The notes: generated by a model from the letters alone, not told the origin. A stretch of 64,000 bases of DNA from CALBPI01 sp038529355 (GCA_038529355.1 JBCBDU010000004.1:1-64000), one strand, 5' to 3'. Shown: positions 33,971 to 43,716, counted from the first letter of the stretch. Translations and numbers: made by a program.

Positions 33971-34825
33971 TCAGACCAGCAATCGACAATATCCGTTGTC
34001 CAGCACCACGCTGTCGCGCTCATTGACAATGCAGCGAAACAGGATTTCGTCGCCGCTTTGCCACATCTGTGTGGTCAGTATGTCACCGGGATAGACAGGC
34101 GCAGTAAACCGCGCATCCAATTGTCCAATCAGCGTGCTGTCATAGTCACAGATCGTTGCAAGAATCGCGCGGCACGCAAAGCCATACGTACACAAGCCAT
34201 GCAGAATCGGCTGCGCGAAGCCGGCTTGCCGGGCGCGCGCCGGATCGACATGCAACGGATTCAGGTCTCCGTTCATGCGATACAGTAGCGCCTGCTCCGG
34301 GCGCGTCGATGATTCGTGGACAAGGTCTGGCGCGCGCTGCGGGATCGGTGTGACATCGGGCAGTCGATCCTGTGGTCCGTCAAAGCCGCCATCCGCGCGC
34401 GCAATCAGTGTCGAGTGCAACGTAAACAGCGGCACATTGCCATGCGCATCGCGCACATCCGTCCTGACGACAATCACGGCCGGACGATTGGCACCTTTGT
34501 CATGCACCGCATCCACAGAGAAATTGGCCAACAATTCTGCGGTCGGCTGCAACGGTCGATGCAATGTCATGCGCTGCTCGCCGTGCAGCATTTGTGCGTA
34601 CTGCCAACCGTAATCCTGCTCGAACACATTGACACTCATGACACCTGCCATGCTGGGTACCGCACGTTGCATCGCACCAGGCAGCAGGTACAGGGACTCA
34701 GCGGCATTGTTGGCTTCACGGCCAAAACCAACGCTTAACGCGTACAGCGCTGCCTGTTCAGCGCGCCATGTAAACGCCAAATCGCGACGCGCGAGCGAGC
34801 GCAAACGTTCGGTATCGAGCGGCAT
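33971..34825 (-). CDS. MaoC-type (R)-specific enoyl-CoA hydratase, double hotdog
   Basis: A 284-residue protein with two hotdog halves. The catalytic hydratase-2 motif is in the second half: YRMNGDLNPLHVDPARARQAGF, followed by PILHGLCTYG, with Asp and His as acid-base pair. The length and order match peroxisomal-type 2-enoyl-CoA hydratase 2. It hydrates trans-2-enoyl-CoA to the (R)-3-hydroxy form. It starts 6 bp after the kinase-like gene upstream, so the two form an operon. Confidence 0.9.
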   Translation of the reverse strand: MPLDTERLRSLARRDLAFTWRAEQAALYALSVGFGREANNAAESLYLLPGAMQRAVPSMAGVMSVNVFEQDYGWQYAQMLHGEQRMTLHRPLQPTAELLANFSVDAVHDKGANRPAVIVVRTDVRDAHGNVPLFTLHSTLIARADGGFDGPQDRLPDVTPIPQRAPDLVHESSTRPEQALLYRMNGDLNPLHVDPARARQAGFAQPILHGLCTYGFACRAILATICDYDSTLIGQLDARFTAPVYPGDILTTQMWQSGDEILFRCIVNERDSVVLDNGYCRLLV

Positions 34826-34831
34826 GGATCG

Positions 34832-35908
34832 CTACCCCGTCGCGCCCGCTTGTTGCGCATAGCGCCAGCCGGTTTCGGCCAGCGGCACCACCGCCTTGAT
34901 CTGCGCTGCGGCATGCGCGCTCGCAGCCGTACCATCGCGAACACGACCGGCGATGCCCTGCAAGATCGCTGCGATGCGAAAGAAATTAAACGCCGAATAA
35001 AAATCGCGATTGTCGATACCGGACCGGCCAGTGCGCTCGCAATACTGATCAACATAGGCTTGCTCATCCGGAATACCCAGCGCGGCGATGTCCTTGCCGA
35101 TGAGGCCATTGGAGCCAATGCCGATATCCGGCATCTGCCACGCCATCAAGTGGTAGGTAAAGTCTGCGAGCGGATGACCAATCGTTGATAACTCCCAATC
35201 CAGCACGGCGCTAACGTCAGGCGCTGCACTGGCAATGATCATGTTGTCGAGCCGATAATCGCCGTGCACGATGCTGGCTGACTGATCGTCCGGCACATTG
35301 TCACCCAGCCATTCAATCAGCGAATCCATCGGTGCGATTTTTTGTGTTTCCGAGGCGTAGTACTGTTTCGACCAGCGCGAAATCTGCCGCGCGAAGTAAT
35401 TACCGGGCTTGCCATAGTCGGACAAACCGATCGACGCAAAATCAATTGAGTGCAGCTGCGCAACCGTTGCGTTCATGCGATCGTAAATCTGCGTGCGCTC
35501 TGCAACCTCACAGCCAGGCAAATCGGGCTCCCAAAAGATGCGGCCCTCCACGCAATCCATCACATAGAACATGGTGCCAATCACGTCGTCGTCGGTGCAC
35601 AACACATAGGGTTTGGCGACCGGAAAATCTGCGCCGTACAGTGCGCTGATCACACGAAACTCGCGATCAACCGCATGCGCTGACGGTAGCAGCTTGCCCG
35701 GCGGCTTGCGGCGCAACACGTAGCTGCGCGTCGATGTCGTCAGCTTGTAAGTCGGATTCGACTGGCCACCCTTGAACTGTTCGACCTGCATGTCTCGTCC
35801 GAAATCGGCAATGTGATCTGCCAGATACTCAAACAACCGCGTCTCGTCGATGCGGTGGGCTTCGCGTACCTGTCGGGTTCCGGAGTTTTGCTCCTGGCGT
35901 GATGTCAT
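34832..35908 (-). CDS. Aminoglycoside-phosphotransferase-fold kinase, ACAD10/11 N-terminal type
   Basis: A 358-residue protein-kinase-like small-molecule kinase. HGDYRLDN is the catalytic (Brenner) motif and LDWELSTIGHPLADF the metal-binding segment; FKGGQSNPTY is the glycine-rich loop. The closest architecture is the kinase domain of ACAD10/ACAD11, which phosphorylates 4-hydroxyacyl-CoAs before an acyl-CoA dehydrogenase removes the phosphate. The neighbouring MaoC hydratase and the other acyl-CoA genes support such a role over antibiotic resistance. Confidence 0.85.
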   Translation of the reverse strand: MTSRQEQNSGTRQVREAHRIDETRLFEYLADHIADFGRDMQVEQFKGGQSNPTYKLTTSTRSYVLRRKPPGKLLPSAHAVDREFRVISALYGADFPVAKPYVLCTDDDVIGTMFYVMDCVEGRIFWEPDLPGCEVAERTQIYDRMNATVAQLHSIDFASIGLSDYGKPGNYFARQISRWSKQYYASETQKIAPMDSLIEWLGDNVPDDQSASIVHGDYRLDNMIIASAAPDVSAVLDWELSTIGHPLADFTYHLMAWQMPDIGIGSNGLIGKDIAALGIPDEQAYVDQYCERTGRSGIDNRDFYSAFNFFRIAAILQGIAGRVRDGTAASAHAAAQIKAVVPLAETGWRYAQQAGATG

Positions 35909-36078
35909 CAGTACAACCTCGTGGCGCTGGCGTTAGCGAATCACAGCGCGCGATGCGCGCCTCGCCGGACATTGTGCTACGTGGCGGCAGCAGATGCACA
36001 AAAAAGTGGTGAGCCAACACCTGCATTAGGCAGACCCGACCGCGGCGGTGCGCACGTCACCGGCCGACAGCTCAGGCG

Positions 36079-37734
36079 CTAGGGTTTGCGCCAGCGCTTC
36101 GCCTGTTGCAGCAAGCGCTGTGTTGATGCATTGGCATCGTGCGCCTGGCGCGGATCGGCCACCGCAGGTTCCAGAGATTTCGCAAGCTTCTTGCCAAGCT
36201 CGACGCCCCATTGGTCGAAACTGTTGATGCCCCAGACGATACCCTCGACAAATACCTTGTGCTCATACAGAGCGATCAATTGACCGAGCGCCAGCGCTGT
36301 CAGGGCCCGCATCATGATCACAGTACTTGGCCGGTTACCCTCGTGCACCTTGTGCTGCGCCAGTGCAGCGGCCTGCCTGTTGGACAGGCCCCGCGCCAGC
36401 AGGTCTTTGCGTGCCTGCGACTCGCTAAAGCCCTGCATCAGCGCGTCGGCTTGCGCCAGGCAGTTAGCGATCGCGAGATCTTGTGCATGCTGGGTCGCTC
36501 CGGACGAGCGCACCGGCAAAATAAAGTCAGCCGGAATGATATCCGTACCCTGGTGCAAGAGTTGGTAGAAGGAATGCTGTGCATTCGAACCCGCCTCTCC
36601 CCAGATCACGCGACCGGTGTCGGCGCGCACAGCCCGACCATCGTGGCGAACACGCTTGCCGCTGCTCTCCATCTGCAGCTGTTGCAGATAGGCCGGGAAT
36701 CTGTCGAGCCGGTTGTCATAGGGCAAAATCGCCTGCGACGTCGCGCCGAGGAAATTGCTGTTCCAGATGCCTAGCAACGCCAGCAACATCGGCGCATTCT
36801 CCTGCACCGGCGCCGTTGCAAAGTGCTGGTCCATTTTGCGCGCACCCGCCAGCAGTTGCTTGAACTGGTCGCTGCCAATACCCAACGCAATCGACAAACC
36901 CACCGCCGACCACAGCGAATAACGACCGCCGACCCAGTCCCAAAAACCAAAACGGCGATCCGGATTGATATCAAAAGCATCCATAGCCGGATGATTGGTC
37001 GAGGCGGCAGCAAAATGCGCACGCACGGCACCCTCACCCAGGCGTGATTTGATCCACGCCCGAGCAGCGTTCGCATTTGTCATCGTCTCAAGCGTCGTGA
37101 ACGTTTTGGAACACACCACCACCAGCGTGCGCGCTGGATCAAGCGCCGCCATCAAGTCTGCGAGCTGCGTACCATCAACGTTGGAGACGGTATGCACATT
37201 GAGACCTGTTGCTACATGCGCAAGCGCGCGTGTCGCCATGACAATCCCGAGGTCCGAACCACCAATACCGATATTGATGACATCGCTAAACGGTTGCCCC
37301 GTCGCACCGACGATAGCACCGTCATGCACGGCGTCGACGAAGCGCAGCATGTCGCGGCGCACCCGCCGCACCTCACTGCTGACCAAAACGCCATCTACGC
37401 TGAATGCGTCACGTGAGTTGCCGCGCAACGCCATGTGCAACACCGCACGGCCTTCTGTTGAATTGATCGCCTGGCCTGCGATCATGCGGTCTCGCGCACC
37501 GACCACATCGGCCTGCTTCGCCAACTGCGTCAGCAACTGCAGCGTGCGTGGCTTGATGCGTTGGCGCGAGACATCCAGCAACAGGTCAGCAACCCGCATC
37601 GAAAAACGTTCGGCGCGTTTTTTGTCCTGCGCGAACAGTTTACTCGTCGCCAATGGCTTCAGGTCACGCGCATGTGCTTTCAGCGATGCCCATGCCGGCA
37701 GATCGAGCGGGTAGCGAGCGGAGTACTTTTTCAT
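36079..37734 (-). CDS. pgi: Glucose-6-phosphate isomerase
   Basis: A 551-residue phosphoglucose isomerase linking glycolysis and hexose precursor supply. VGGRYSLWSAVGLSIALG and the preceding GFWDWVG are the family signature, and GIGGSDLG the sugar-phosphate loop; SFDQWGVELGK contains the active-site Lys near the C-terminus. Length matches E. coli Pgi (549). It is the last of three same-strand genes with the epimerase and sugar dehydrogenase (36 and 27 bp gaps). Confidence 0.96.
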   Translation of the reverse strand: MKKYSARYPLDLPAWASLKAHARDLKPLATSKLFAQDKKRAERFSMRVADLLLDVSRQRIKPRTLQLLTQLAKQADVVGARDRMIAGQAINSTEGRAVLHMALRGNSRDAFSVDGVLVSSEVRRVRRDMLRFVDAVHDGAIVGATGQPFSDVINIGIGGSDLGIVMATRALAHVATGLNVHTVSNVDGTQLADLMAALDPARTLVVVCSKTFTTLETMTNANAARAWIKSRLGEGAVRAHFAAASTNHPAMDAFDINPDRRFGFWDWVGGRYSLWSAVGLSIALGIGSDQFKQLLAGARKMDQHFATAPVQENAPMLLALLGIWNSNFLGATSQAILPYDNRLDRFPAYLQQLQMESSGKRVRHDGRAVRADTGRVIWGEAGSNAQHSFYQLLHQGTDIIPADFILPVRSSGATQHAQDLAIANCLAQADALMQGFSESQARKDLLARGLSNRQAAALAQHKVHEGNRPSTVIMMRALTALALGQLIALYEHKVFVEGIVWGINSFDQWGVELGKKLAKSLEPAVADPRQAHDANASTQRLLQQAKRWRKP

Positions 37735-37770
37735 GTGAGTATCTTGTGCAGTGAAGTGGACTCGTGAACG

Positions 37771-38778
37771 TTACACGCCGTAATAGCTACGATACCATTC
37801 AATGAAGCGCTCGACGCCCGTCTCAATCGGTGTCGCGGGCTTGTAGTCGACATCGGCAACCAGATCGGTCACGTCAGCATAGGTATCCGGAACGTCACCC
37901 GGCTGCAACGGCAACAGGTTTTTTTCGGCCTTCTTGCCCAGACACGTTTCTATGATTTCGATATAGCGCAACAACTCGACCGGTTCGTTATTGCCGATAT
38001 TGTAGATCCGGTAAGGGGCACGGCTTGTGCCAGGATCCGGGTTAGCCGGATCCCAATCAGGGTTCGGCGCCGCGACATTATCGAGGGTGCGCACAATACC
38101 TTCGACGATGTCATCGACGTAGGTGAAATCGCGCCGGTGTTTGCCATAGTTGAAGACATCAATTGGCTCACCAGCGAGGATTTTGCGCGTGAACAGGAAC
38201 AACGCCATGTCGGGGCGACCGTATGGGCCATACACGGTGAAAAACCGCAGACCGGTCGTTGGCAGGTTGTACAAATTGGAATAGGTATGCGCCATCAGTT
38301 CGTTGGCTTTTTTTGTCGCCCCGTACAACGCCAGCGGGTGATCGACGTTGTCGTGAATCGAAAATGGCATGCTCGAATTGGCACCGTAAACACTGCTCGA
38401 CGACGCATAGACCAAATGCTCGACTCCATGATGCCGGCAACCTTCCAGAATATTCGTGGTGCCGACAATGTTGCTGTCGATATAGCTGTGCGGATTCTCG
38501 ATCGAATAGCGCACCCCGGCTTGCGCGGCGAGGTGCACAACACGATCAAACTGATGCGTCTTGAACAGTTGCTCGACCGCGGCGCGATCTTCGAGCGCGG
38601 CACGCACAAAACTGAAATTATCGTAGCCCGCCAGCAACTTCAGTCGCGCCTCTTTCAGCGTGGGGTCATAGTAGTCATTGACGATGTCAAACCCGACCAC
38701 TGTGTCGCCGCGCTCCAGCAGATACCGCGACGTAAAATAACCGATGAAGCCCGCCGCACCGGTAACCAGAATTTTCAT
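37771..38778 (-). CDS. NAD-dependent epimerase, UDP-glucuronate 4-epimerase type
   Basis: A 335-residue extended SDR. The start at 38778 gives MKILVTGAAGFIGYFTSRYL, and a strong GGGAGAGGGTGG lies upstream. TGAAGFIG is the NAD loop, ASSSSVYG contains the active-site Ser, and the YGATKKANE segment the Tyr/Lys pair. FFTVYGPYGRPDMA is characteristic of UDP-glucuronate epimerases such as Cap1J and LpsL. It would make UDP-galacturonate for surface polysaccharide. It is co-directional with a nucleotide-sugar dehydrogenase. Confidence 0.9.
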   Translation of the reverse strand: MKILVTGAAGFIGYFTSRYLLERGDTVVGFDIVNDYYDPTLKEARLKLLAGYDNFSFVRAALEDRAAVEQLFKTHQFDRVVHLAAQAGVRYSIENPHSYIDSNIVGTTNILEGCRHHGVEHLVYASSSSVYGANSSMPFSIHDNVDHPLALYGATKKANELMAHTYSNLYNLPTTGLRFFTVYGPYGRPDMALFLFTRKILAGEPIDVFNYGKHRRDFTYVDDIVEGIVRTLDNVAAPNPDWDPANPDPGTSRAPYRIYNIGNNEPVELLRYIEIIETCLGKKAEKNLLPLQPGDVPDTYADVTDLVADVDYKPATPIETGVERFIEWYRSYYGV

Positions 38779-38805
38779 ACCACCCTCTCCCGCCAAATGG
38801 CGTGG

Positions 38806-40083
38806 CTACAGTCGCTCGTCCGAAACACCTTCCGGCAACAAATACTTGATGTCATAAACGACACCACCGTCCTTGCACAATCCGCGAATCTCTCCCGCAT
38901 CCATCGCGCGGAACTGTTGATGCGCAACGGCAATGACAACGGCGTCGTAATCACCTGATTGCGGGCGATCGGTCAACTCAATATCGAACTCCGCACGAGC
39001 CTCCTCCGAGTCCGCCCACGGATCATGCACATCAATCGCGCAGCCATAACGCTGCAACTCGGCGATCAAATCGATCACTTTCGTATTGCGCACATCAGGG
39101 CAATCCTCTTTGAAGGTTAACCCCATCATCAGCACGCGCGCGCCGTTCGGTTGTATATCGCGACTGATCATCAACTTGATGATTTGCGACGCCACGTACA
39201 GCGACATGTTGTCATTGATACGCCGTCCGGCCAGGATCATTTCCGGGTGATAACCTAACTCGACCGCCTTATGCGTCAAATAGTACGGGTCTACGCCAAT
39301 GCAATGCCCGCCTACCATGCCAGGGCGGAATGGCAAGAAATTCCACTTCGTACCGGCCGCCTCCAGCACCGCTTCAGTATCAATGCCGACGCGCTCGAAG
39401 ATCATGGCCAATTCGTTGATCAACGCGATATTCACATCGCGTTGCGTGTTTTCGATTACCTTCGCCGCCTCGGCAACCTTGATGGACGCAGCGAGAAACG
39501 TACCGGCGTCGATGATCGTGGCATACAACGCATCGATCAGCTGAGCGGCAGCCGGCGTTGAGCCAGCGGTGACCTTCTTGATGTTCGGCAAGCGATGCGT
39601 CTTGTCACCCGGGTTGATCCGCTCCGGGCTATAGCCGACGAAGAAATCCTCGTTAACACGAAGACCCGAACCTGACTCAAGGAACGGCACGCAGAATTCT
39701 TCAGTCGCACCAGGATAAACCGTGGATTCGTAGACGACGATATCGCCTTTCGCCAATACGGTTGCCAACGCCTGACTTGCGCCGCGCAGCGGGCTCAGGA
39801 TCGGTCTATGATTCTGCCCGACCGGCGTCGGCACGGTAACAATATAAACGTTGCAGTCCCGCAAAGCGTCAAGATCGTCGGTGAACGACAGGTGGCTGGC
39901 ACTGGCCAGCAACTCAGGCTCGACCTCCAGCGTGCTGTCGGTGCCGGCGCGCAGCTCGTCGATGCGCGCACGCTTCAGATCGTAACCTGTGGTTGGGTAC
40001 TGTTTGCCGAACTCAACTGCCAGCGGCAAACCGACATAGCCAAGCCCAACGACACCAATCCGAACCTGATCAAGGGTAATCAC
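38806..40083 (-). CDS. Nucleotide-sugar dehydrogenase, WbpO/TviB type
   Basis: A 425-residue UDP-sugar 6-dehydrogenase. GVVGLGYVGLPLA is the NAD loop, ESTVYPGATEEFCVPFLE and YSPERINPGDK mark the family, and GGHCIGVDPYYLT contains the catalytic Cys. These features match WbpO/TviB, which oxidise UDP-GlcNAc or UDP-GalNAc to uronic acids, better than UDP-glucose dehydrogenase. Together with the epimerase it points to capsule, O-antigen or exopolysaccharide synthesis, although no glycosyltransferase is in the window. Confidence 0.9.
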   Translation of the reverse strand: MITLDQVRIGVVGLGYVGLPLAVEFGKQYPTTGYDLKRARIDELRAGTDSTLEVEPELLASASHLSFTDDLDALRDCNVYIVTVPTPVGQNHRPILSPLRGASQALATVLAKGDIVVYESTVYPGATEEFCVPFLESGSGLRVNEDFFVGYSPERINPGDKTHRLPNIKKVTAGSTPAAAQLIDALYATIIDAGTFLAASIKVAEAAKVIENTQRDVNIALINELAMIFERVGIDTEAVLEAAGTKWNFLPFRPGMVGGHCIGVDPYYLTHKAVELGYHPEMILAGRRINDNMSLYVASQIIKLMISRDIQPNGARVLMMGLTFKEDCPDVRNTKVIDLIAELQRYGCAIDVHDPWADSEEARAEFDIELTDRPQSGDYDAVVIAVAHQQFRAMDAGEIRGLCKDGGVVYDIKYLLPEGVSDERL

Positions 40084-40102
40084 GCATACACTCCAACAAA
40101 AT

Positions 40103-40171
40103 GTGCCGCACGGAACGCTCCGCGCGGCACAATTCTAACCTGCCTACCGGTGCGATCCCATCGACGGGATC
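40103..40171. repeat. Two short hairpins between nhaB and the sugar dehydrogenase gene
   Basis: GTGCCGC at 40103-40109 pairs with GCGGCAC at 40124-40130, and GATCCC at 40154-40159 pairs with GGGATC at 40166-40171. The latter lies just past the nhaB stop codon and may help end its transcript, but neither has a U tract. Confidence 0.35.
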
Positions 40172-40179
40172 ACATGATG

Positions 40180-41682
40180 TTATAGCAAATACATCACACC
40201 GAGCAGACCGGTGATTGCCATCGTGATCGTGTAGGGCAGCGCCATGATCACCATCTTGCCATACGACAACCGGATCAGTGGCGCCAGCGCCGACGTGAGC
40301 AGGAACAGGAATGCCGCCTGACCGTTCGGCGTGGCGACACTCGGGATGTTGGTGCCGGTGTTAATCGCGACGATCAGCAGATCAAACTGTTCGCGCGAAA
40401 TCAGCCCGTTGGTCAGGGCCGTCTCGACCTGTGTCGCATACACGGTCGCCACGAACACGTTGTCACTGATCATCGACAGTAGGCCGTTGGCCACGTAGAA
40501 CATCGATGCCTGCGCTTGGCCGTCAAATGTGAACAACCATTCGGTGACCGGATTGAACAGATGTTGCGTTTCGATGACAGCGACGATCGCGAAGAACACA
40601 ACCAGCAAAGACGTGAACGGCAGCGCCTCCTCGAAGGCATGGCCGATCTGGTGTTCGTCGATGACGCCGTTGAACGCTGTCGCCAATACGATGACGCCTA
40701 AACCGATAATGCCCGGCTCGGCAACGTGGAAGCCCAGCGCAAAGACCAGCAACACCGCAACAGCACCCTGAACAAACAGTTTCATGACATCTTGTTTGCT
40801 GCGCTTTTCGGTGTTCTCGCGATCAAAGTCTGCCAGCACCGCACGTACGCTGTCCGGCAGCGTGGCACCGTAACCAAAAATTTTGATCTGCTCGAGCAAA
40901 ATGCACGTCACGAGGCCGACGGCGAGCACCGGCATCGACACCGGCGCGACCCGCAGGAAGAATTCGACGAACTCCCAATCCGCCGTCTTGGCCAGCAACA
41001 GGTTCTGCGGCTCACCAACCAGCGTCGTCACACCACCAAGCGCGGTACCCACTGCACCGTGCATCATCAAGCTGCGCAGGAAAGAACGAAACTGCTCCAG
41101 ATCGGCGCGCCGCTCTTCCCGCACGCTGCCGTCGTCATTCTGGTCGTAGACGTGATCGTCACCACCGCTCGATACAACGCGGTGATAGACACCGAAGAAG
41201 CCGACGGCAACAGCGATAATAACGGCCGTGACCGTCAACGCGTCGAGGAACGCACTCAGAACGGCCGAGACAAAACTGAACAGCAATGCAAGGAAAGTCT
41301 TCGAGCGGACTTTCAGCAACAGCTTCGTAAACACGTACAGCAACATGTCTTTTAGGAAGTAGATGCCGGCAACCATGAACATCAGCAGGATGATCACGGG
41401 CAGATTGCGGTCGACCTCGTGATAGACGGTCTCAGGCGAAGCCAGACCAATAATCAACGCTTCGAGCGCCAGCAAACCGCCGGGCTGCAGCGGATAACAC
41501 TTGAGCGCCATCGCCAGCGTGAAAATGAACTCAATGACGAGCACCCAACCGACAATGAACGGATCGATCGTCGCAAACAGGATCGGGTTGATGATGAGGA
41601 AGGCAATGATGACCTGCTTGTACCAAACCGGTGCATTTCCGAGGAAATTGTTGCGGAAAGCCTGCGCAAATGTGTACGCCAT
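40180..41682 (-). CDS. nhaB: Na+/H+ antiporter NhaB
   Basis: A 500-residue polytopic membrane protein. The start at 41682 yields MAYTFAQAFRNNFLGNAPVWYK, the usual NhaB opening, and total length close to the E. coli protein (513); the frame upstream to 41733 is unrelated. About 11-12 hydrophobic helices are visible, with LDALTVTAVIIAVAVGF and the later SDNVFVATVYATQ and NTGTNIPSVATPNGQAAFL helices that carry polar transport residues. It exports Na+ in exchange for protons, fitting a saline habitat. Confidence 0.94.
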   Translation of the reverse strand: MAYTFAQAFRNNFLGNAPVWYKQVIIAFLIINPILFATIDPFIVGWVLVIEFIFTLAMALKCYPLQPGGLLALEALIIGLASPETVYHEVDRNLPVIILLMFMVAGIYFLKDMLLYVFTKLLLKVRSKTFLALLFSFVSAVLSAFLDALTVTAVIIAVAVGFFGVYHRVVSSGGDDHVYDQNDDGSVREERRADLEQFRSFLRSLMMHGAVGTALGGVTTLVGEPQNLLLAKTADWEFVEFFLRVAPVSMPVLAVGLVTCILLEQIKIFGYGATLPDSVRAVLADFDRENTEKRSKQDVMKLFVQGAVAVLLVFALGFHVAEPGIIGLGVIVLATAFNGVIDEHQIGHAFEEALPFTSLLVVFFAIVAVIETQHLFNPVTEWLFTFDGQAQASMFYVANGLLSMISDNVFVATVYATQVETALTNGLISREQFDLLIVAINTGTNIPSVATPNGQAAFLFLLTSALAPLIRLSYGKMVIMALPYTITMAITGLLGVMYLL

Positions 41683-41778
41683 TGTTGATCGTCCTTTATT
41701 ACGATGCCGCGGAACGTGCACGATGCACGCCACTTAACCGGCGTTATTGTAGTGTAAGCGGCCGCGCAGCGCAGTTAT

Positions 41779-42492
41779 TTAGCGGGATCGACGCCAAATT
41801 GCCGGGGCACCGCTATCGTCGTCGATCCGCTGCAGTAACGCCTCGTGTGCTTCGAGCTCCTCGTCACTCGGTTGAATCACCGGAATCTGCACGTTCAGCG
41901 TCATTGGCTGCTCATCGGCCGCGGCTGCCTGTGCTGCAGCCGACGGCGCGCTGTCCAGTAACAGCGCTTCCTGACCGCCTGTCATCAGCAGATAGACATC
42001 GCCCAGCAATCGGGCGTCGAGGAGTGCACCGTGCAGATCGCGGCTGGAGTTATCGACCTGATAACGCTTACACAGGGCATCCAGACTGTTGCGCTGGCCG
42101 GGGTGCTGCTCGCGCGCCAGCACGAGGCTGTCTGTCACTTTGCACAGGTCGGCGAGGCGTTGCCGCTTGTGCCCCATCCGTTTGAGCTCACTCTCGATAA
42201 AGCCAACATCAAAAGGCGCGTTGTGGATCACAAGCTCGGCGCCCACGATGAATTCGAGGAACGCATCAGCAACGTCGGGGAAGCGTGGCTCGTTGGCCAG
42301 GTCCTCATTACGGATACCGTGCACAGCGATTGCGCCGGCATCAATCTGACGGTCGGGATTCAAGTACTGATGCCAGTGCTTGCCGGTCACGCGTCGGTCG
42401 ACCACCTCGACGCAACCAATCTCGATAATCCGGTGTCCTGCCGCCGGATCCAGTCCGGTGGTCTCGGTGTCCAGAACAATCATGCGCTGCAT
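41779..42492 (-). CDS. dnaQ: DNA polymerase III epsilon subunit (proofreading exonuclease)
   Basis: A 237-residue DEDDh exonuclease. LDTETTGLD at 7-15 supplies Asp8 and Glu10, HNAPFDVGF the second Asp, and the HGALLDARL segment the final His and Asp. After about residue 190 a tail contains the QIPVIQPSDEE type of clamp- or alpha-binding region. ATG 42492 is preferred over TTG 42501, which lies within the rnhA stop region. It follows rnhA, as in E. coli. Confidence 0.94.
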   Translation of the reverse strand: MQRMIVLDTETTGLDPAAGHRIIEIGCVEVVDRRVTGKHWHQYLNPDRQIDAGAIAVHGIRNEDLANEPRFPDVADAFLEFIVGAELVIHNAPFDVGFIESELKRMGHKRQRLADLCKVTDSLVLAREQHPGQRNSLDALCKRYQVDNSSRDLHGALLDARLLGDVYLLMTGGQEALLLDSAPSAAAQAAAADEQPMTLNVQIPVIQPSDEELEAHEALLQRIDDDSGAPAIWRRSR

Positions 42493-42494
42493 CG

Positions 42495-42959
42495 TTAGCA
42501 ACCCTGCGCCAACATGTCATCCAGTCCCTTGTTCGCCAAACGGTCGGCTTCCTCGTTGCCGGCATCGCCCGCATGACCCTTGACCCAATGCCATGCAATG
42601 TCATGGCGGGCCGCAGCATCATCCAGTGCTTGCCACAAATCTTGGTTCTTGACCGGCTTCTTGGCCGCGGTGCGCCAGCCGCGCGCCTTCCACCCGTCCA
42701 GCCATTTCGTGATGCCATCGCGCACATAGACCGAGTCGGTGTACAGATCGACGTGACACGCGCGTTTGAGCGCATTCAGCGCCTCGATAGCTGCGGTCAG
42801 CTCCATCCGATTATTAGTGGTATCGCGCGCGCCGCCGCTCAGCGTCTTTTGCGTCTCACCAAACGATAACAACGCACCCCATCCGCCATTGCCCGGATTG
42901 CCGCGACACGCGCCATCGGTGTAGATCGTCACACGCCCGTCAGCCACGGTTATCGTCAT
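42495..42959 (-). CDS. rnhA: Ribonuclease HI
   Basis: A 154-residue RNase H, one residue shorter than the E. coli enzyme. The catalytic acids lie in YTDGACRGNPG, NNRMELTAAIEAL and LYTDSVYV, and the final WVKGHAGDAGNEEADRLA holds the last His and Asp. It removes RNA from RNA-DNA hybrids. The start at 42959 overlaps the 3' end of the methyltransferase gene by 20 bp; the open frame beyond is within that gene. Confidence 0.96.
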   Translation of the reverse strand: MTITVADGRVTIYTDGACRGNPGNGGWGALLSFGETQKTLSGGARDTTNNRMELTAAIEALNALKRACHVDLYTDSVYVRDGITKWLDGWKARGWRTAAKKPVKNQDLWQALDDAAARHDIAWHWVKGHAGDAGNEEADRLANKGLDDMLAQGC

Positions 42960-43716
42960 CCGAATCAGAGCGATCAAACAGCTCCACCACGTTACGCAGC
43001 GAAGGTTCGGTAACGCCACCGACGACGCGGGCCCGCCGGCGCCAGCGCGGCATGATCGGCGTGATGGCGGCCACGCGCTTGCGCGCCTGCAGCAGATAGC
43101 AGGCTGCGAGCTCCGGGAACCAGCGCTGCCCGGCGTGCTCCAGTTGCGCGTCATACGTGCCGGCCATGCGCGCAAACGGCAGCCGGAAGAAAAAGCGCTG
43201 GTGTTGATCAATGCGCATATTGAGCAAACGCAGCCAGTCGCGCAGCGTGCGCTCGCCGAGCGTTTGCTGCACCTGCGGTGGAAATTTGCCGCGCGACCAC
43301 AGTCTGCGCATGCCCCAGAGTCCAAACGGCTTGAAACCGAGCATCAGCAGGCGGCCGTCGGAGCGCAAAACCCGGTGCACTTCGCGCAACACGTCATGCG
43401 GTGAGTCGGTCAGGTCGAGCGTGTGCGGCAAGATCACCGCGTCGACCGAGTCCGAATCAAACGGCAGCCGAGCAAAGTCTGCGCACAGCGTGCCGCCGTG
43501 CACGCCTTGCGCGTAGACGGTTGCGGCATGCTGGGTGCGAGCAAGGTCGACAAAGCCCGCCGCATCACCCCAACGCCCGATCTGCAACAGATGCTCGCCG
43601 AACACGCCCTCAAGCGCGGCGCTCATGACCTGCCGTTCGCTGTCGCACAGCGCAACCCCGATAGGGCTGTTCAGCCAATCCGGATACGCGCCGCTATGCT
43701 CATTTGTGCCTTGCAT
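42940..43716 (-). CDS. SAM-dependent methyltransferase next to rnhA
   Basis: A 258-residue class I methyltransferase. The region LPFDSDSVDAVILPHTLDLTDSPHDVLREVHRVL with LLMLGFKPFGLWG is typical of the type 11 methyltransferases that precede rnhA in many Proteobacteria (YafS-like). The SAM loop near residue 45 (LLQIGRWG) is degenerate, so activity is uncertain. Start at ATG 43716; the frame continues upstream to 44151 without homology and across the divergent mltD start. Its substrate is not known. Confidence 0.8.
   Translation of the reverse strand: MQGTNEHSGAYPDWLNSPIGVALCDSERQVMSAALEGVFGEHLLQIGRWGDAAGFVDLARTQHAATVYAQGVHGGTLCADFARLPFDSDSVDAVILPHTLDLTDSPHDVLREVHRVLRSDGRLLMLGFKPFGLWGMRRLWSRGKFPPQVQQTLGERTLRDWLRLLNMRIDQHQRFFFRLPFARMAGTYDAQLEHAGQRWFPELAACYLLQARKRVAAITPIMPRWRRRARVVGGVTEPSLRNVVELFDRSDSDDDNRG

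Noticed and set aside
34832..35908. Aminoglycoside resistance gene
   Set aside because: The fold is shared, but the sequence and neighbours match the ACAD10/11 kinase type rather than resistance enzymes.
42960..43325. N-terminal extension of RNase HI
   Set aside because: The extra frame is an out-of-frame reading of the methyltransferase gene; the protein from 42959 already has the full E. coli length.
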